Positions 26,255 through 35,559 of a DNA stretch of 64,000 bases are shown here, one piece after another. The DNA comes from Sthenelais limicola. Taxonomy: Eukaryota; Annelida; Polychaeta; Phyllodocida; Sigalionidae. Position numbers and translations under genes: made by a program. Each line of letters opens with the position of its first letter. Position 1 is the first letter of the stretch. The DNA lies in NCBI GenBank assembly GCA_942159475.1, contig OW804095.1, positions 62,586,773-62,650,772 on the forward strand. The letters run 5' to 3'. A model generated the notes under the pieces. It was not told the DNA's origin and ran no database searches. It saw only the letters and a program-made list of their open reading frames with translations.

Positions 26255-26329
26255 GGAAGCGTAGCTCAGATCGGCAGATGACAACATAGAGAAAAAAAAG
26301 CTGACCATCCTTGGGTTCGATCTAAGAAC
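26255..26329 (+). pseudogene. tRNA-like sequence (degenerate tRNA or SINE head)
   Basis: A box-A-like TAGCTCAGATCGG is followed about 48 nt later by a T-arm, CTTGG-GTTCGAT-CTAAG, with a five-pair stem and a canonical 7-nt loop. The D and anticodon stems do not close well and the acceptor stem is not convincing, so this is a pseudo-tRNA or SINE relic. It abuts the 5' end of the LINE and may be its insertion target. Confidence 0.45.
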
Positions 26330-26331
26330 AA

Positions 26332-26370
26332 ATGTTTACACTTGTATTGTGTTGATATGTGTGATATGTT
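26332..26370 (+). repeat. 39-bp direct repeat, 5' copy
   Basis: This segment (starts ATGTTTACACTTGTATTG) is identical to 30478-30516 inside ORF3 of the same element. It stands at or near the 5' end of the LINE. The 5' region 26371-26807 that follows contains no convincing ORF before the ORF1 ATG. Confidence 0.9.
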
Positions 26371-26807
26371 TGTGTGTGTGTCATGGCGGAAAGTCGCACC
26401 TGAGCGGCGCTCTGCCAAAAACTGGGATTATACGTTTTCACCTCGTTATCATCCATCCAATTCATCTCACCTTCACCATATAGTCGGCCATGGACCCCAA
26501 GTATACATAGGAACTGTGAATACACTTGGAATTCGTGTTTAAGCTAAGAATTCAAACAACCAAATGGACCAATGTAGGATACCGGTGCATAGTCATACAA
26601 CAGCTATACACACATATAGGTAAGCAGGAGTGCTTGTTTACACATACACTGACCACTGGCTGCCCACTGTCTCTACACTGTAAAACCGATACAACTGTGA
26701 GTAGTGGCCCCACAAGCATATGTGCCTTATTGAACCTTTGTGCTTTACTAACAAACTTCCCATTATATTATACCTTCCCCTTGTGTGTGTCCAATTACTT
26801 GAACAAT

Positions 26808-28856
26808 ATGGCAGACGATATTAATGGAGAACCCCTCGAGAATATGCCCGTTGAGGACAGAGTCCTGAGGCTCGAAGAGAATTGGAATCAATTTCAGACC
26901 ACCAAAACTAGAGTAGATAATATTGGGGCGAATACTATCCGTCTCAATGCCCGCGTGAAACAATTGGAAATGGAATCCCTATACCTGACCACTGTCACTA
27001 AACATCTTGAGAGTTATTGTCTGGAACTGGATAGAGGGTCCAGAAAAAAGCACATCATTTTGACCAGTTTCCCTGAGGATCCGGACGAAGCCGATGACCC
27101 TCAAGCTACATGGCTACGTGTGGGGGATATATGTGCCAAACTGAATTTGACCTTTGAGGCAAGGGACCTAGAATTTGCAGCGAGGATCGGCCCTATTAAC
27201 AACAGAAGGGATGACTACCACCGAAATGTCATTATTAAGTTTAGGGACGAAGAAATGAGGAACTCGATATTCAGAAATAAAGCCAGACTTCGCACCATTG
27301 AGGGGATGGAAAGGTCCTACTTTAACCCAGACCTCCCGGATAAACTAGCAAGAAACTATTCGGACATGCGTCAAATCACGGCCAACTCTAGGAAGGCAAG
27401 GCCGGGCCTAGATGTCTCGCTTGCGAGGGGCAAGATCAAGGTGGGCAACCAATTTTACGCACACGATCAGTTGAACGACCTACCTGACGGCCTCCAAATT
27501 AGCCAGTTCAAGACCAAAGATATCGTGGGGGCCATAGGATATCAGGGGGAACACTCCCCCCTGTCAAACTTTAGCCGCTCCCTATTCAGATACAATGGCA
27601 CACAGTTCTTTACGTCAGAACAAGCGTACCAACATACACGCGCCTTATGCACCAAGAATGCAGTAATTGCCAAATCACTAACTGAAGTTATTTGTCCAAG
27701 AGAGGCAAAGAAGTTGGGAGAAAAGTGTGGGCAAAATGATAAATGGGACCAGGTCAAAAGGGTATACATGAAAGAAATACTGATCAATAAATTCACTCAG
27801 GATAAAACTGCGAGGAAGGCTCTACTCAAGACAGGCGAGAAAATACTAGCAGAGTGTTCTTATGACCGCTGGTGGGGAATAGGCATCCCAATACATGCTA
27901 AATCATTGATGAAGGAAGATACCAAATGGCTGGGCGCCAACAACCACGGCAAAATACTCGTTGAAATTCGTGAACAGATAAGAAGAGAAGAGGCACTCCC
28001 TAGAAATCATCAACCACCCACACTGGAGGAAGATGAAGACATTGTTGACCTGGGTCAGGCCCTTGATGTTCTAGATGACCAAATGCCAGATTTGGAGGAG
28101 GGGACTGATGATTCTTCGTCGTCATCTGAGGGGGACGAGGATGATCATGAAGATGATGCTGGGGAACCGATAGCAGTCAATCCGGAAGTTGCAATACCAC
28201 TGCCATTTAGGATTGAGAATGAAGGTGATAATGCTAGGCCTGACGATAATCTTGCAGCCCCCCCAGTTAGAGAAGTACCTCGACCCATTGAGCAAATACA
28301 ACAAGTAGTAGCTGATCAAGAAGAGATAGCAATCGAGCAAATTCATGAGGCGGATGAACAAACTGTCATCCAGCAAAGCGATGAGGATATTGATATTAAT
28401 GATCCCATACCGCAAGAAAGAGAAGATAATGCTCCGACTGGACCGGCCCAGAATGATGCAATCGAGCCACAGCCACAACAGCAAATACAATTACAACCTA
28501 GATGTCCACCAACTAGACTAATTGCCAATGAATCTGAAACCGCACCTCTTGAACGTGAGGAACAAAGGGGACACCAACCCTCGATGCCCCCCTCTGTCCA
28601 AAACAGCACCAGCAGACCGCACCCTGAGACTACTCCCCCGCCCTACGCAAGAGTGGGTAATAGGAGCACACACACACGCAGCTCTACACGTGCCACACAG
28701 TCCAAGCAGCCCACCACACAGGTCGGACCTCTCGAGGAGCACCAGCACGAAATTGCCACCCCTTCCAAAGGGAAACAGAAGAAGAAGAAACATAAGAGTA
28801 AGCATTCTTCTCGTACTAAAGCTCCTAAATCACCAAGTAATGGCTCCCCCAATTGA
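26808..28856 (+). CDS. LINE ORF1: L1-ORF1p-like protein with C-terminal NADAR domain
   Basis: The product is 682 aa from the ATG at 26808; the frame is open upstream but only from a non-ATG codon. Residues about 20-78 are predicted coiled coil. Residues about 80-161 look like the L1 ORF1p RRM (KKHIILTSFPEDPDE to VIIKFRDEEMRNSIF), followed by a C-terminal-domain-like part to about 235. These parts would trimerise and bind element RNA. Residues about 240-392 are a NADAR (YbiA-like) domain: LSNF, E271 in SEQAYQ, D353 with W355 and W356 in YDRWWGIG, and W374/N378/N379 in WLGANNHGKIL. NADAR proteins hydrolyse ADP-ribose-linked bases or related nucleotides. The rest is acidic low complexity with a Lys-rich tail. 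It overlaps ORF2 by 17 nt. Confidence 0.85.
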   Translation: MADDINGEPLENMPVEDRVLRLEENWNQFQTTKTRVDNIGANTIRLNARVKQLEMESLYLTTVTKHLESYCLELDRGSRKKHIILTSFPEDPDEADDPQATWLRVGDICAKLNLTFEARDLEFAARIGPINNRRDDYHRNVIIKFRDEEMRNSIFRNKARLRTIEGMERSYFNPDLPDKLARNYSDMRQITANSRKARPGLDVSLARGKIKVGNQFYAHDQLNDLPDGLQISQFKTKDIVGAIGYQGEHSPLSNFSRSLFRYNGTQFFTSEQAYQHTRALCTKNAVIAKSLTEVICPREAKKLGEKCGQNDKWDQVKRVYMKEILINKFTQDKTARKALLKTGEKILAECSYDRWWGIGIPIHAKSLMKEDTKWLGANNHGKILVEIREQIRREEALPRNHQPPTLEEDEDIVDLGQALDVLDDQMPDLEEGTDDSSSSSEGDEDDHEDDAGEPIAVNPEVAIPLPFRIENEGDNARPDDNLAAPPVREVPRPIEQIQQVVADQEEIAIEQIHEADEQTVIQQSDEDIDINDPIPQEREDNAPTGPAQNDAIEPQPQQQIQLQPRCPPTRLIANESETAPLEREEQRGHQPSMPPSVQNSTSRPHPETTPPPYARVGNRSTHTRSSTRATQSKQPTTQVGPLEEHQHEIATPSKGKQKKKKHKSKHSSRTKAPKSPSNGSPN

Positions 28857-29469
28857 CAATCCGGCTAATGTATCGACTATCCTCATTACCGACTCGCGTG
28901 GGCGAAACCTGGCCCCATATATAGATACTGACGAGATGCGTATCACGACCCATAGAGGCCGTGGCCTATTAGCTATGCTATCCCAGAGTCAACAAGTCAT
29001 CAATTATTATCGACCCAAGTATATAATGCTATTGGGTGGTATATGCGATGTCACATACAAGAACGTTGTCTGTGACCTCCGCTATAATGACAGGTATCTG
29101 GTTGAAAATCATCTCGTGCAAGTTATCGATTCAACTGCTCAACTGTGTAACCAAGCCCACCCATATGCCACGCCCATATTCTGCCCTATACCCGGTATGG
29201 ACCTCGCACGCTATAATGGTATGTGGGGCACTCATCCCAATCAAGCGACGTTAAACAACGTGATACAGGACATCAACTACCATATCCGTATGCGTAATTC
29301 CGATAATGGTCTGCACACGCCAACTATATTGAGCAGAATACACAGACGACTTGATGGTGTTACACAGCATAACTATAGATATCTATACGATGGTCTGCAC
29401 CCTAAATCGTTCATTCTTGAAGACTGGGGAAGGCAACTCCTCCGATGTCACAATGTGAACAATCTGTAG
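28840..29469 (+). CDS. LINE ORF2: SGNH/GDSL-like hydrolase
   Basis: This is a 209-aa frame starting at the ATG at 28840, inside the end of ORF1 in another frame. It has the SGNH layout: D18-S19 in ITDSRGRNL (block I nucleophile), LLGGICDVT at residues 64-72 (block III, with Cys-Asp in place of Asn-Asp), and D184-x-x-H187 in YDGLHPK (block V Asp/His). Esterase-like SGNH domains are known in the ORF1 of CR1-group LINEs, where their role is unsettled; here the domain is its own ORF. The missing block III Asn makes activity uncertain. It overlaps ORF3 by 25 nt. Confidence 0.8.
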   Translation: MAPPIDNPANVSTILITDSRGRNLAPYIDTDEMRITTHRGRGLLAMLSQSQQVINYYRPKYIMLLGGICDVTYKNVVCDLRYNDRYLVENHLVQVIDSTAQLCNQAHPYATPIFCPIPGMDLARYNGMWGTHPNQATLNNVIQDINYHIRMRNSDNGLHTPTILSRIHRRLDGVTQHNYRYLYDGLHPKSFILEDWGRQLLRCHNVNNL

Positions 29470-30680
29470 ATTACATGAATGGCCATTTGCCAGACAGTCA
29501 TGTGCTATTTGATATATATAATATTCCAATTCACCTGGAGACCCAATATTTTCCAATGTCCCCAGCTAATTGTATGATTTATTATTTGTGCCAATATTGT
29601 GCCCCATCTATAGCATATACTGCCATGCATATCGCAGTAACGACCCATTCCATTGTGCTTCCCTGTTACCCTATTGTTTGTGCAGCCACTATTGCGTTAA
29701 TTGGTAGCGCCCCCATGTCTGGCATTGCTCCATATATGTCAGATCACTCTAATTACTATGTTGTTTTGTTCTACCTTGTTGACTTGATTCACGTAATTTA
29801 CCTTGTCCTATTGATTGACCCTGTAAGTCGATCTAACCAGTGTAGTTACACGAGCTCTCTACATACGAGTCCCACTTACTCACCTATATATAAAGGGCAC
29901 ACTGCCAGGGTAATTATTATTTTGTTCCATTGCGTTCACCAAACGCCACTTATGTCAATCGGTATCACTCTTATACCTGACACTGACCCATATACGTCAG
30001 ACCATTTCAATTACCAAACTGTTATGATTTACCTGTTTGACTTGACACAAGTAATATACCTTGTCCTACAAACAGCTGTTCGCTCGATTGACACTGTGAT
30101 TCGATCCAACCTGAGCTCCCTATGTATGAGTCCCACTCACTCACCCATACATGGAAGGCACATTACCAGTGTAACTATTACATTGTTTCATTTTGTTTTT
30201 GTTTACCAACATGTTATTCCCTTGTGGCCACAGCCACTACCTAAGTGCGGTCCAGTATATCACTGGACTACCTACGGGTTGTTGCACTTGATTTTGCTAT
30301 GTATATATAAACCCAACAATTTGTTTGAGGATCAAATATATATAGCTGGAGATACGTCCGTATATGCATATGAGTTAAGCACCGTGTTAACATGGACTGT
30401 TATTGTTTCTATTTTTTCCACGAGGACAAGGGGACTTGTTCTGCAGATATCTGCTTCTGTTTATACTTGGGTTGTTGATGTTTACACTTGTATTGTGTTG
30501 ATATGTGTGATATGTTATATTGCCCGATTGCAGCCTATGTCACCAGGTAGCAATTATGATAGACGAGTTAAAATTCAATTTACTTGGAAAGACTCAACAT
30601 CCTGGGCTAATAATAATAAATACATACGATGTTCAGTGGAAGTGTACCTAGTAATGTTATCTCATTTTAGATATGACTAA
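29445..30680 (+). CDS. LINE ORF3: hydrophobic protein with internal repeats, unknown
   Basis: This frame has 411 codons from a true ATG at 29445, which is inside the end of ORF2. It ends at TAA 30678-30680, overlapping the ORF4 ATG by 8 nt. I recognise no family. The product has about six to eight hydrophobic stretches (for example VVLFYLVDLIHVIYLVLLI and VDVYTCIVLICVICYI), suggesting a multi-pass membrane protein. Two units of about 70 aa repeat: one from YMSDHSNYY, one from YTSDHFNYQ, each with a Y-L-x-D-L-x-x-VIYLVL core and a later SPTxSPI motif; a third partial unit may follow. T-rich DNA can make false hydrophobic frames, but an uninterrupted 411-codon frame nested exactly between two ORFs argues for coding. 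Confidence 0.6.
   Translation: MSQCEQSVDYMNGHLPDSHVLFDIYNIPIHLETQYFPMSPANCMIYYLCQYCAPSIAYTAMHIAVTTHSIVLPCYPIVCAATIALIGSAPMSGIAPYMSDHSNYYVVLFYLVDLIHVIYLVLLIDPVSRSNQCSYTSSLHTSPTYSPIYKGHTARVIIILFHCVHQTPLMSIGITLIPDTDPYTSDHFNYQTVMIYLFDLTQVIYLVLQTAVRSIDTVIRSNLSSLCMSPTHSPIHGRHITSVTITLFHFVFVYQHVIPLWPQPLPKCGPVYHWTTYGLLHLILLCIYKPNNLFEDQIYIAGDTSVYAYELSTVLTWTVIVSIFSTRTRGLVLQISASVYTWVVDVYTCIVLICVICYIARLQPMSPGSNYDRRVKIQFTWKDSTSWANNNKYIRCSVEVYLVMLSHFRYD
29731..30200 (+). repeat. diverged tandem duplication inside ORF3
   Basis: Unit 1 (about 29731-29945, begins CCATATATGTCAGA) and unit 2 (about 29989-30200, begins CCATATACGTCAGA) are related in both DNA and the ORF3 frame. The offset is about 258 nt, that is 86 codons, so the duplication preserves frame. 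The conserved parts at protein level are the hydrophobic core and the SPTxSPI segment. Confidence 0.75.
30478..30516 (+). repeat. 39-bp direct repeat, internal copy
   Basis: This is identical to 26332-26370 near the element's 5' end. Here it codes for part of the last hydrophobic segment of ORF3. The perfect identity over 39 bp, 4.1 kb apart, implies a recent copy or template-switch event, or constrained function. Confidence 0.9.
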
Positions 30681-33608
30681 GGCAGTCCCATGTGAATCTT
30701 ATACCAACTTTAATTATATAGCAACTCAGAAAGGTGCTAAATACATATACTTAAATATCAGATCGATTCTTCCTAAATGGAACCAACTAAAATTGGACCT
30801 GCCTCGGTTGAAAGCGGATGTTATTGCCTTTGGAGAAACCTGGCTACAGCCAAAAATTTTGAGTAACAATTTATACTTAGATAATTACAAGATGGAAAGG
30901 CTAGACAGGACTGACAAGATGGGGGGGGGTCTGTGTGCTTACATTCGCGATACACTTGACTATGAAGTTGATCAACAACTCTCCTTCTCCACCGATATTA
31001 TGGAAATTCAAACATTACATATTAAATATATTAACAAAAAGAAACTAATCATCGCAAACGTATACAGACCCCCGTCATCTGGTGTCAGAGATTTCATTGA
31101 GGGATTGACCAATTCAATCGATAACATGAAAGAAAAGTACCCATATGCTGAACTCACTATTATGGGCGATATTAATATAGACACTAATGAAGAGAATGAA
31201 ACTATTACTACATACCGTAAAGACCTATTGGCAATGGTTAATGATAAATTCCTAAAATTACTTATTAATAAACCAACACGTTTAGGACTTAACGGGAAGT
31301 ATACGACTATTGACAATATTCTCACTAATGTAACACATATTATGTCATGTGGTGTGGTCGAGTACAACTTGAGTGACCATTATTTAATTTTCTATATTAA
31401 AAAGAAGTCAAGGGAGAAGTATGATAAATGTAATTTTATGGCTCGAAAGATGACCCGTCTTAATCAAACCAATATAGACGCAGAAGTTAGTAAGATACCT
31501 AATTGGAACGAGTTTTTACAGTCCACAGACTTGAACCAGGCATGGGATACTATTCATAACACCATGTTAGACATCACAAATACAGTATGTCCTAAAAAAG
31601 GGTACAAACGGAAAAAAGTTAAGCCACCATGGTATACAGATAATTTAATTAAACTTGCATACAATAGAGACAAATTCTTTAGGAAATTTCGCCGTACTCA
31701 TAAAACTGAATTCAGAATAAAAGCTATACACTATAGGAACTTGACCAATAATCAAGTGAATGCCGCAAAGAGTAACTACATCAAACAACAACTCAACAGA
31801 CACAAACACGATTACAAAAAGTTCTGGCAGATTCTGAATGATTATTTACCTTTTAAAAGTCAGAAGACTAATATAAGTAACTTAATAGACCCATCCACTG
31901 ATCAACTGGCCGAAGCCAAAGATATACCAAATATCATCAATTCATACTTTGCAAATATAGGAGCGAAAATTTCTAACTCACTACCTGTAGTGGGTAATAA
32001 TGTCCTAAATCCCGTGAATGTTGGTAACGCAAATACTGAATATGTTCTACTGACCGAAAACTCTCTCCTTGAATTAATTAATGATTTGGATACCTCTAAA
32101 TCATCTGGGTGCGACGAGATACCTATGAGAATTTACATATATTTATTGAAATCATTGAAAACACAAATGGTACATATCTTAAATCTTTCTGTACTACAAG
32201 GGTCTCTCCCAGACAGATGGAAGAAAGCTACTGTGGTGCCGATCCCTAAAAAGGGGAATTCAACGCTAGTCAGCAATCTTAGACCCATTTCATTAACCCA
32301 TGTGGCAATTAAACTATTGGAGAAGCACATCAATACACAGATCCAAGACTTCATAGGAAATAATAGTATTATTCATCCTGTACAGGGGGGTTCCGAAAAA
32401 ATTCTTCAACCATAGAAACAATAAACCTCTTAATGTATAAATTACTTAACAACTTAAATCAAGGTAAATATAGTAGCATGGTATTTTTCGACTACCAGAA
32501 AGCCTTTGATTCGATAGACCATTGTCTTTTATTATCTAAACTGAAGGCCTATTCTTTTCCAAATTGGTTCCAAAATTGGGCAAAAAATTATCTCCTAGGA
32601 CGCGAGCAGAAGGTGAAGGTTAACAACATACACTCCAATTATCTGCCGATAAAGCATGGCGTCCCACAAGGGTCTATATTAGGTCCAATCATGTTTAATA
32701 TTTTCGTTAATGATATAGCAGACCTACAACTACGAGGTGATATCTTATTATTCGCGGACGACATTGTTTTGGTCAACAGCGCCCACATCAATGGACTACT
32801 TCTTACTGAATGCCAACATGATACCAATTCTATTGCTACATGGAGCGTCCAGAATAGATTGTCCCTAAGTTTACCAAAAACCAAAGCCATGTTTATTAAC
32901 CCAAGTATTAGAAATAGATTACAACAACCACTCATACAGATCAATATATCTGGCACGCCGCTAGAATGGGTCGACACCTTTACTTATTTAGGGGTACAGA
33001 TAGACTCAAGTCTAAAATTTCAGAACATGGCCTCTGCCATAATAAACAAGGCCAATGTAAGGTTATATAATATATACGCCAACAGACATGCACTGGATGT
33101 GAAAACAAGATTAATGTTAGTAAAATCGATGGTCCTGAGTTACTTAGATTATGGGAATATGTGCTACTTAAATACGAGTCAACAATTTCTAGGAAAATTA
33201 CAAGTCCTCCAAAACAAAACCCTGCGATTTGCCATGAAAAAACCAAAACGTACTAATGTAGCTATCTTGCATCAAGAATCCAATACCATGCCCGTAGGAA
33301 TGAGAATTTATTTTAATACCTTGAAGTTCTATCACAAGCAGTTGCACTACTGTAGAGTTCCATGGATTGAAAAGAGAAAAGTCAATGAGAATTATGGATT
33401 CAGAGAACAACGACATCTAAACTTTGAAATACCAAGACCAGTGTCTTCCTTATACCAAAAATCATTCTGTTACTCAGGTATTTTATGGTGGAATAACCTA
33501 CACCCTAATTACAAAAGCGTACCATCTACACTATCTTTTAAGCAGAAAATGAAAACCGACCTGTTGAGGAATACCCTGAGATTACCGGATATCTTAAACA
33601 CTGTCTGA
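30673..33608 (+). CDS. LINE ORF4: APE endonuclease and reverse transcriptase, one frameshift
   Basis: This protein makes the target nick and the cDNA. The first part (30673-32415, 580 codons) carries the APE-type endonuclease: LNIRSI, GETWLQ, VYRPPSS, MGDINID and LSDHYLIF in about the first 235 residues, then a basic linker (KPPWYTDNLIK) and the RT start (KSSGCDEIP, LRPISLTHVAIKLLEKHI). The second part continues in another frame from just after a G6 run (32385-32390) to 33608: FFDYQKAFDSIDH, GVPQGSILGP, the active site LLFADDIVL, KTKAMF, and YLGVQID, then a C-terminal thumb-like region. No RNase H follows. The single break in a homopolymer could be a real inactivating indel or a sequence error. 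The ATG sits in ATGACTAA, sharing bases with the ORF3 stop. Confidence 0.88.
32385..32390 (+). other. G6 homopolymer at the ORF4 frame break
   Basis: The upstream frame runs to a stop at 32415 and the downstream frame is open from just after this point. RT homology is continuous across the switch, so a single-base loss or a two-base gain in this G run explains it. Confidence 0.8.
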
Positions 33609-34052
33609 TACTATAAAATATTTATAGTCGTGAATGTGATCATAAATCCACGAAATTGGTACGTCACCTCTGTCCTATAACAAACCAACCCATAATCATT
33701 TTGTACACTGTACTACTCCTGTCCTATATTAACACTATTACCTGTACCTAAATGTAACAAATATTGAATTTATTCGCATCGACTTGTTATCATAGATATT
33801 CCAAGATACAAATGTCCACCCCCGACTATCATTCACCTACCATCTCATTATCATTACTCTCATTATTTGTTTTTTCTCAAATGAATTCTGTAATATGAAA
33901 TAGTTAGTCACACACACTACTGTATTCAAAAGAAATACTCAATAACTCAGGGTACATAGGAAGATCGGATCCGATCCGAATGTAATTAAGCTCGGCCGTT
34001 GCCGACTCATTAACCTGAAATAAACTCGTCCAAAAAAACCAAAAAAAAAAAC
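33609..34052 (+). other. 3' untranslated end of the LINE
   Basis: This is 444 bp after the ORF4 stop without an ORF. It ends in two A-rich runs (34032-34038 and 34041-34051). I take the A-rich end as the 3' terminus of the inserted copy. Confidence 0.55.
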
Positions 34053-35060
34053 CTTGGGGTTCTCATGCGAGCATCATAACCACTTCACCACTGAAACTGT
34101 TGGAGTTAGCTGTGCAACTTATGTGTCTGAATGCGGATTTAGTATTATACCCAACAGTTGGGTTTATGCTTGATTGAGCAATGAATAACCAGTAGGGACA
34201 TAATTATAGACATGTATAAATGACTCTGGTCTGACGATTGGCACTTAAAATTCCAATATGTCCAATACTGAACTAAACACTAGGTGCCTGTTGAATAGCT
34301 AATAGCTAATAGGCTAAGGAGAGCCATATTCTTATGGCAATATCCTTCCCTGTACTGCGCCCTCATTTCCAATATATGCGCACCGATTGAATAATGCACC
34401 AGTTCTTTTGTTATTTACATGCTTTTAATGGTTTCGGAATTCTTAGATATTTAGGGACATGTTTGGGTTTATCATAATTATACTTGGTGTATATATGTGG
34501 CAAAAGGAAAAATTGCGCACATCTGTGCATGTATAGCTTAGAGTGCACTTTTAAAATAATATTGTGCATGTCATTCATTATTTCTCATACTAAGGATGGG
34601 AAGAAATGGGAAGGTTTTCACAATGAGCTGTAGACTCAGCTATATAGAGTTTTAATTCAGAAGGTTTATATCTTACAGTGCATTCTCCATAAGTCAATGT
34701 GTATTCATTTCCACACCTTCAAGCTTTGTTATAGCTAGTGATATATATAGCCAAGCTTTCCCACATGAGCGCTAAACTACAGCGCTGCACTGTATATCTA
34801 CCCAACGTGAGGGTAGCGCAAAACAAAGGCCAATTACGCTTATTTTGAAGGTGTTCCGCCATAGTTTTACGCTTTTTCAGGACAGTGTACAGGTCTGTCG
34901 ACCCTGTCTGGAGGACATTATATATGTGGTTTGTGAAGGTATCTGGGGTGAAAATGTGATTTTGAAGCCTATTTTAATTTGGGAAATCTACACTCTATTT
35001 ATAGCCTGGGAAAGCCCCTGTGAGACACTACATCATTTCCCAGACCTTTCAGGGGGACCT
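34053..35060. other. gene-free DNA after the LINE
   Basis: I see no gene or distinct repeat. Frames are short, and a 79-codon frame at 34845-35084 has no recognisable domain. Confidence 0.5.
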
Positions 35061-35335
35061 TCATGCAGAGGAGTGGGAGAGTGAAGAAGAGGAGAGGGAG
35101 AGGGTGGGGGTATTGGAGAGAGGGAGGGGATGGAGAGGGTGTAGGAGGGGGAGAGTTAAGAAAAGGGAGGGTGGGGAATAGAAGAGGGGGATCGAGGGGG
35201 AGGGAAAGAACAGGGGAAAAGAGCCGGAGGAAAGAGGCGAGGGAGAGGATGTAGGGGAAGGGGAGGAGGGCATGAGGAAGAGGGGAGGGAGATGGGGTGG
35301 GGAGATTATTGTAGATGGGGTGGGGAGAGAACAAG
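35061..35335. repeat. purine-rich GA tract
   Basis: The plus strand is almost all G and A for about 275 bp. Part of it (about 35230-35300) is closely similar to 37680-37750, sharing AAAGAGGCGAGGGAGAGGAT and GCATGAGGAAGAGGGGAGGG. Open frames here on either strand are composition artefacts. Confidence 0.85.
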
Positions 35336-35559
35336 AATTACAAGCATAAGCTTGTGTAAACGCAGGTTTTTAATTATTCGAATTATATAGAATTGTAATT
35401 ATAAGTAAAAATTAAGTATATTTTTTATTATAAGTATAAATATAGGTCGATTACATAATAATAATTATAAGTATAATTATAATTAAAAATATGAATATAT
35501 CAGACCAAGGGTGGAATGAAGGATGGAGTGAAGGGTGGATTGAAGGATGGACATTGTGT

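Larger units (their letters stand above)
26332..34052 (+). mobile_element. four-ORF non-LTR retrotransposon with NADAR and SGNH domains
   Basis: This is a nearly complete LINE of about 7.7 kb: a 5' region, ORF1 (L1-ORF1p-like plus NADAR), ORF2 (SGNH hydrolase), ORF3 (hydrophobic, unknown), ORF4 (APE endonuclease plus RT) and a 3' region ending in A-rich sequence. The RT resembles the CR1/Jockey-like groups (FADD active site, no RNase H), but the clade needs a tree. The left boundary is uncertain: CCTTGGGTTC just upstream (26309-26318) and CCTTGGGGTTC just after the A-rich end (34053-34063) may be an imperfect target-site duplication. Only one reading-frame break is visible. Confidence 0.8.

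Noticed and set aside
26526..26807. N-terminal extension of LINE ORF1
   Set aside because: The frame is open upstream but starts at TTG, with Cys/Leu-rich low-similarity sequence; the ATG at 26808 sits right before the coiled coil.
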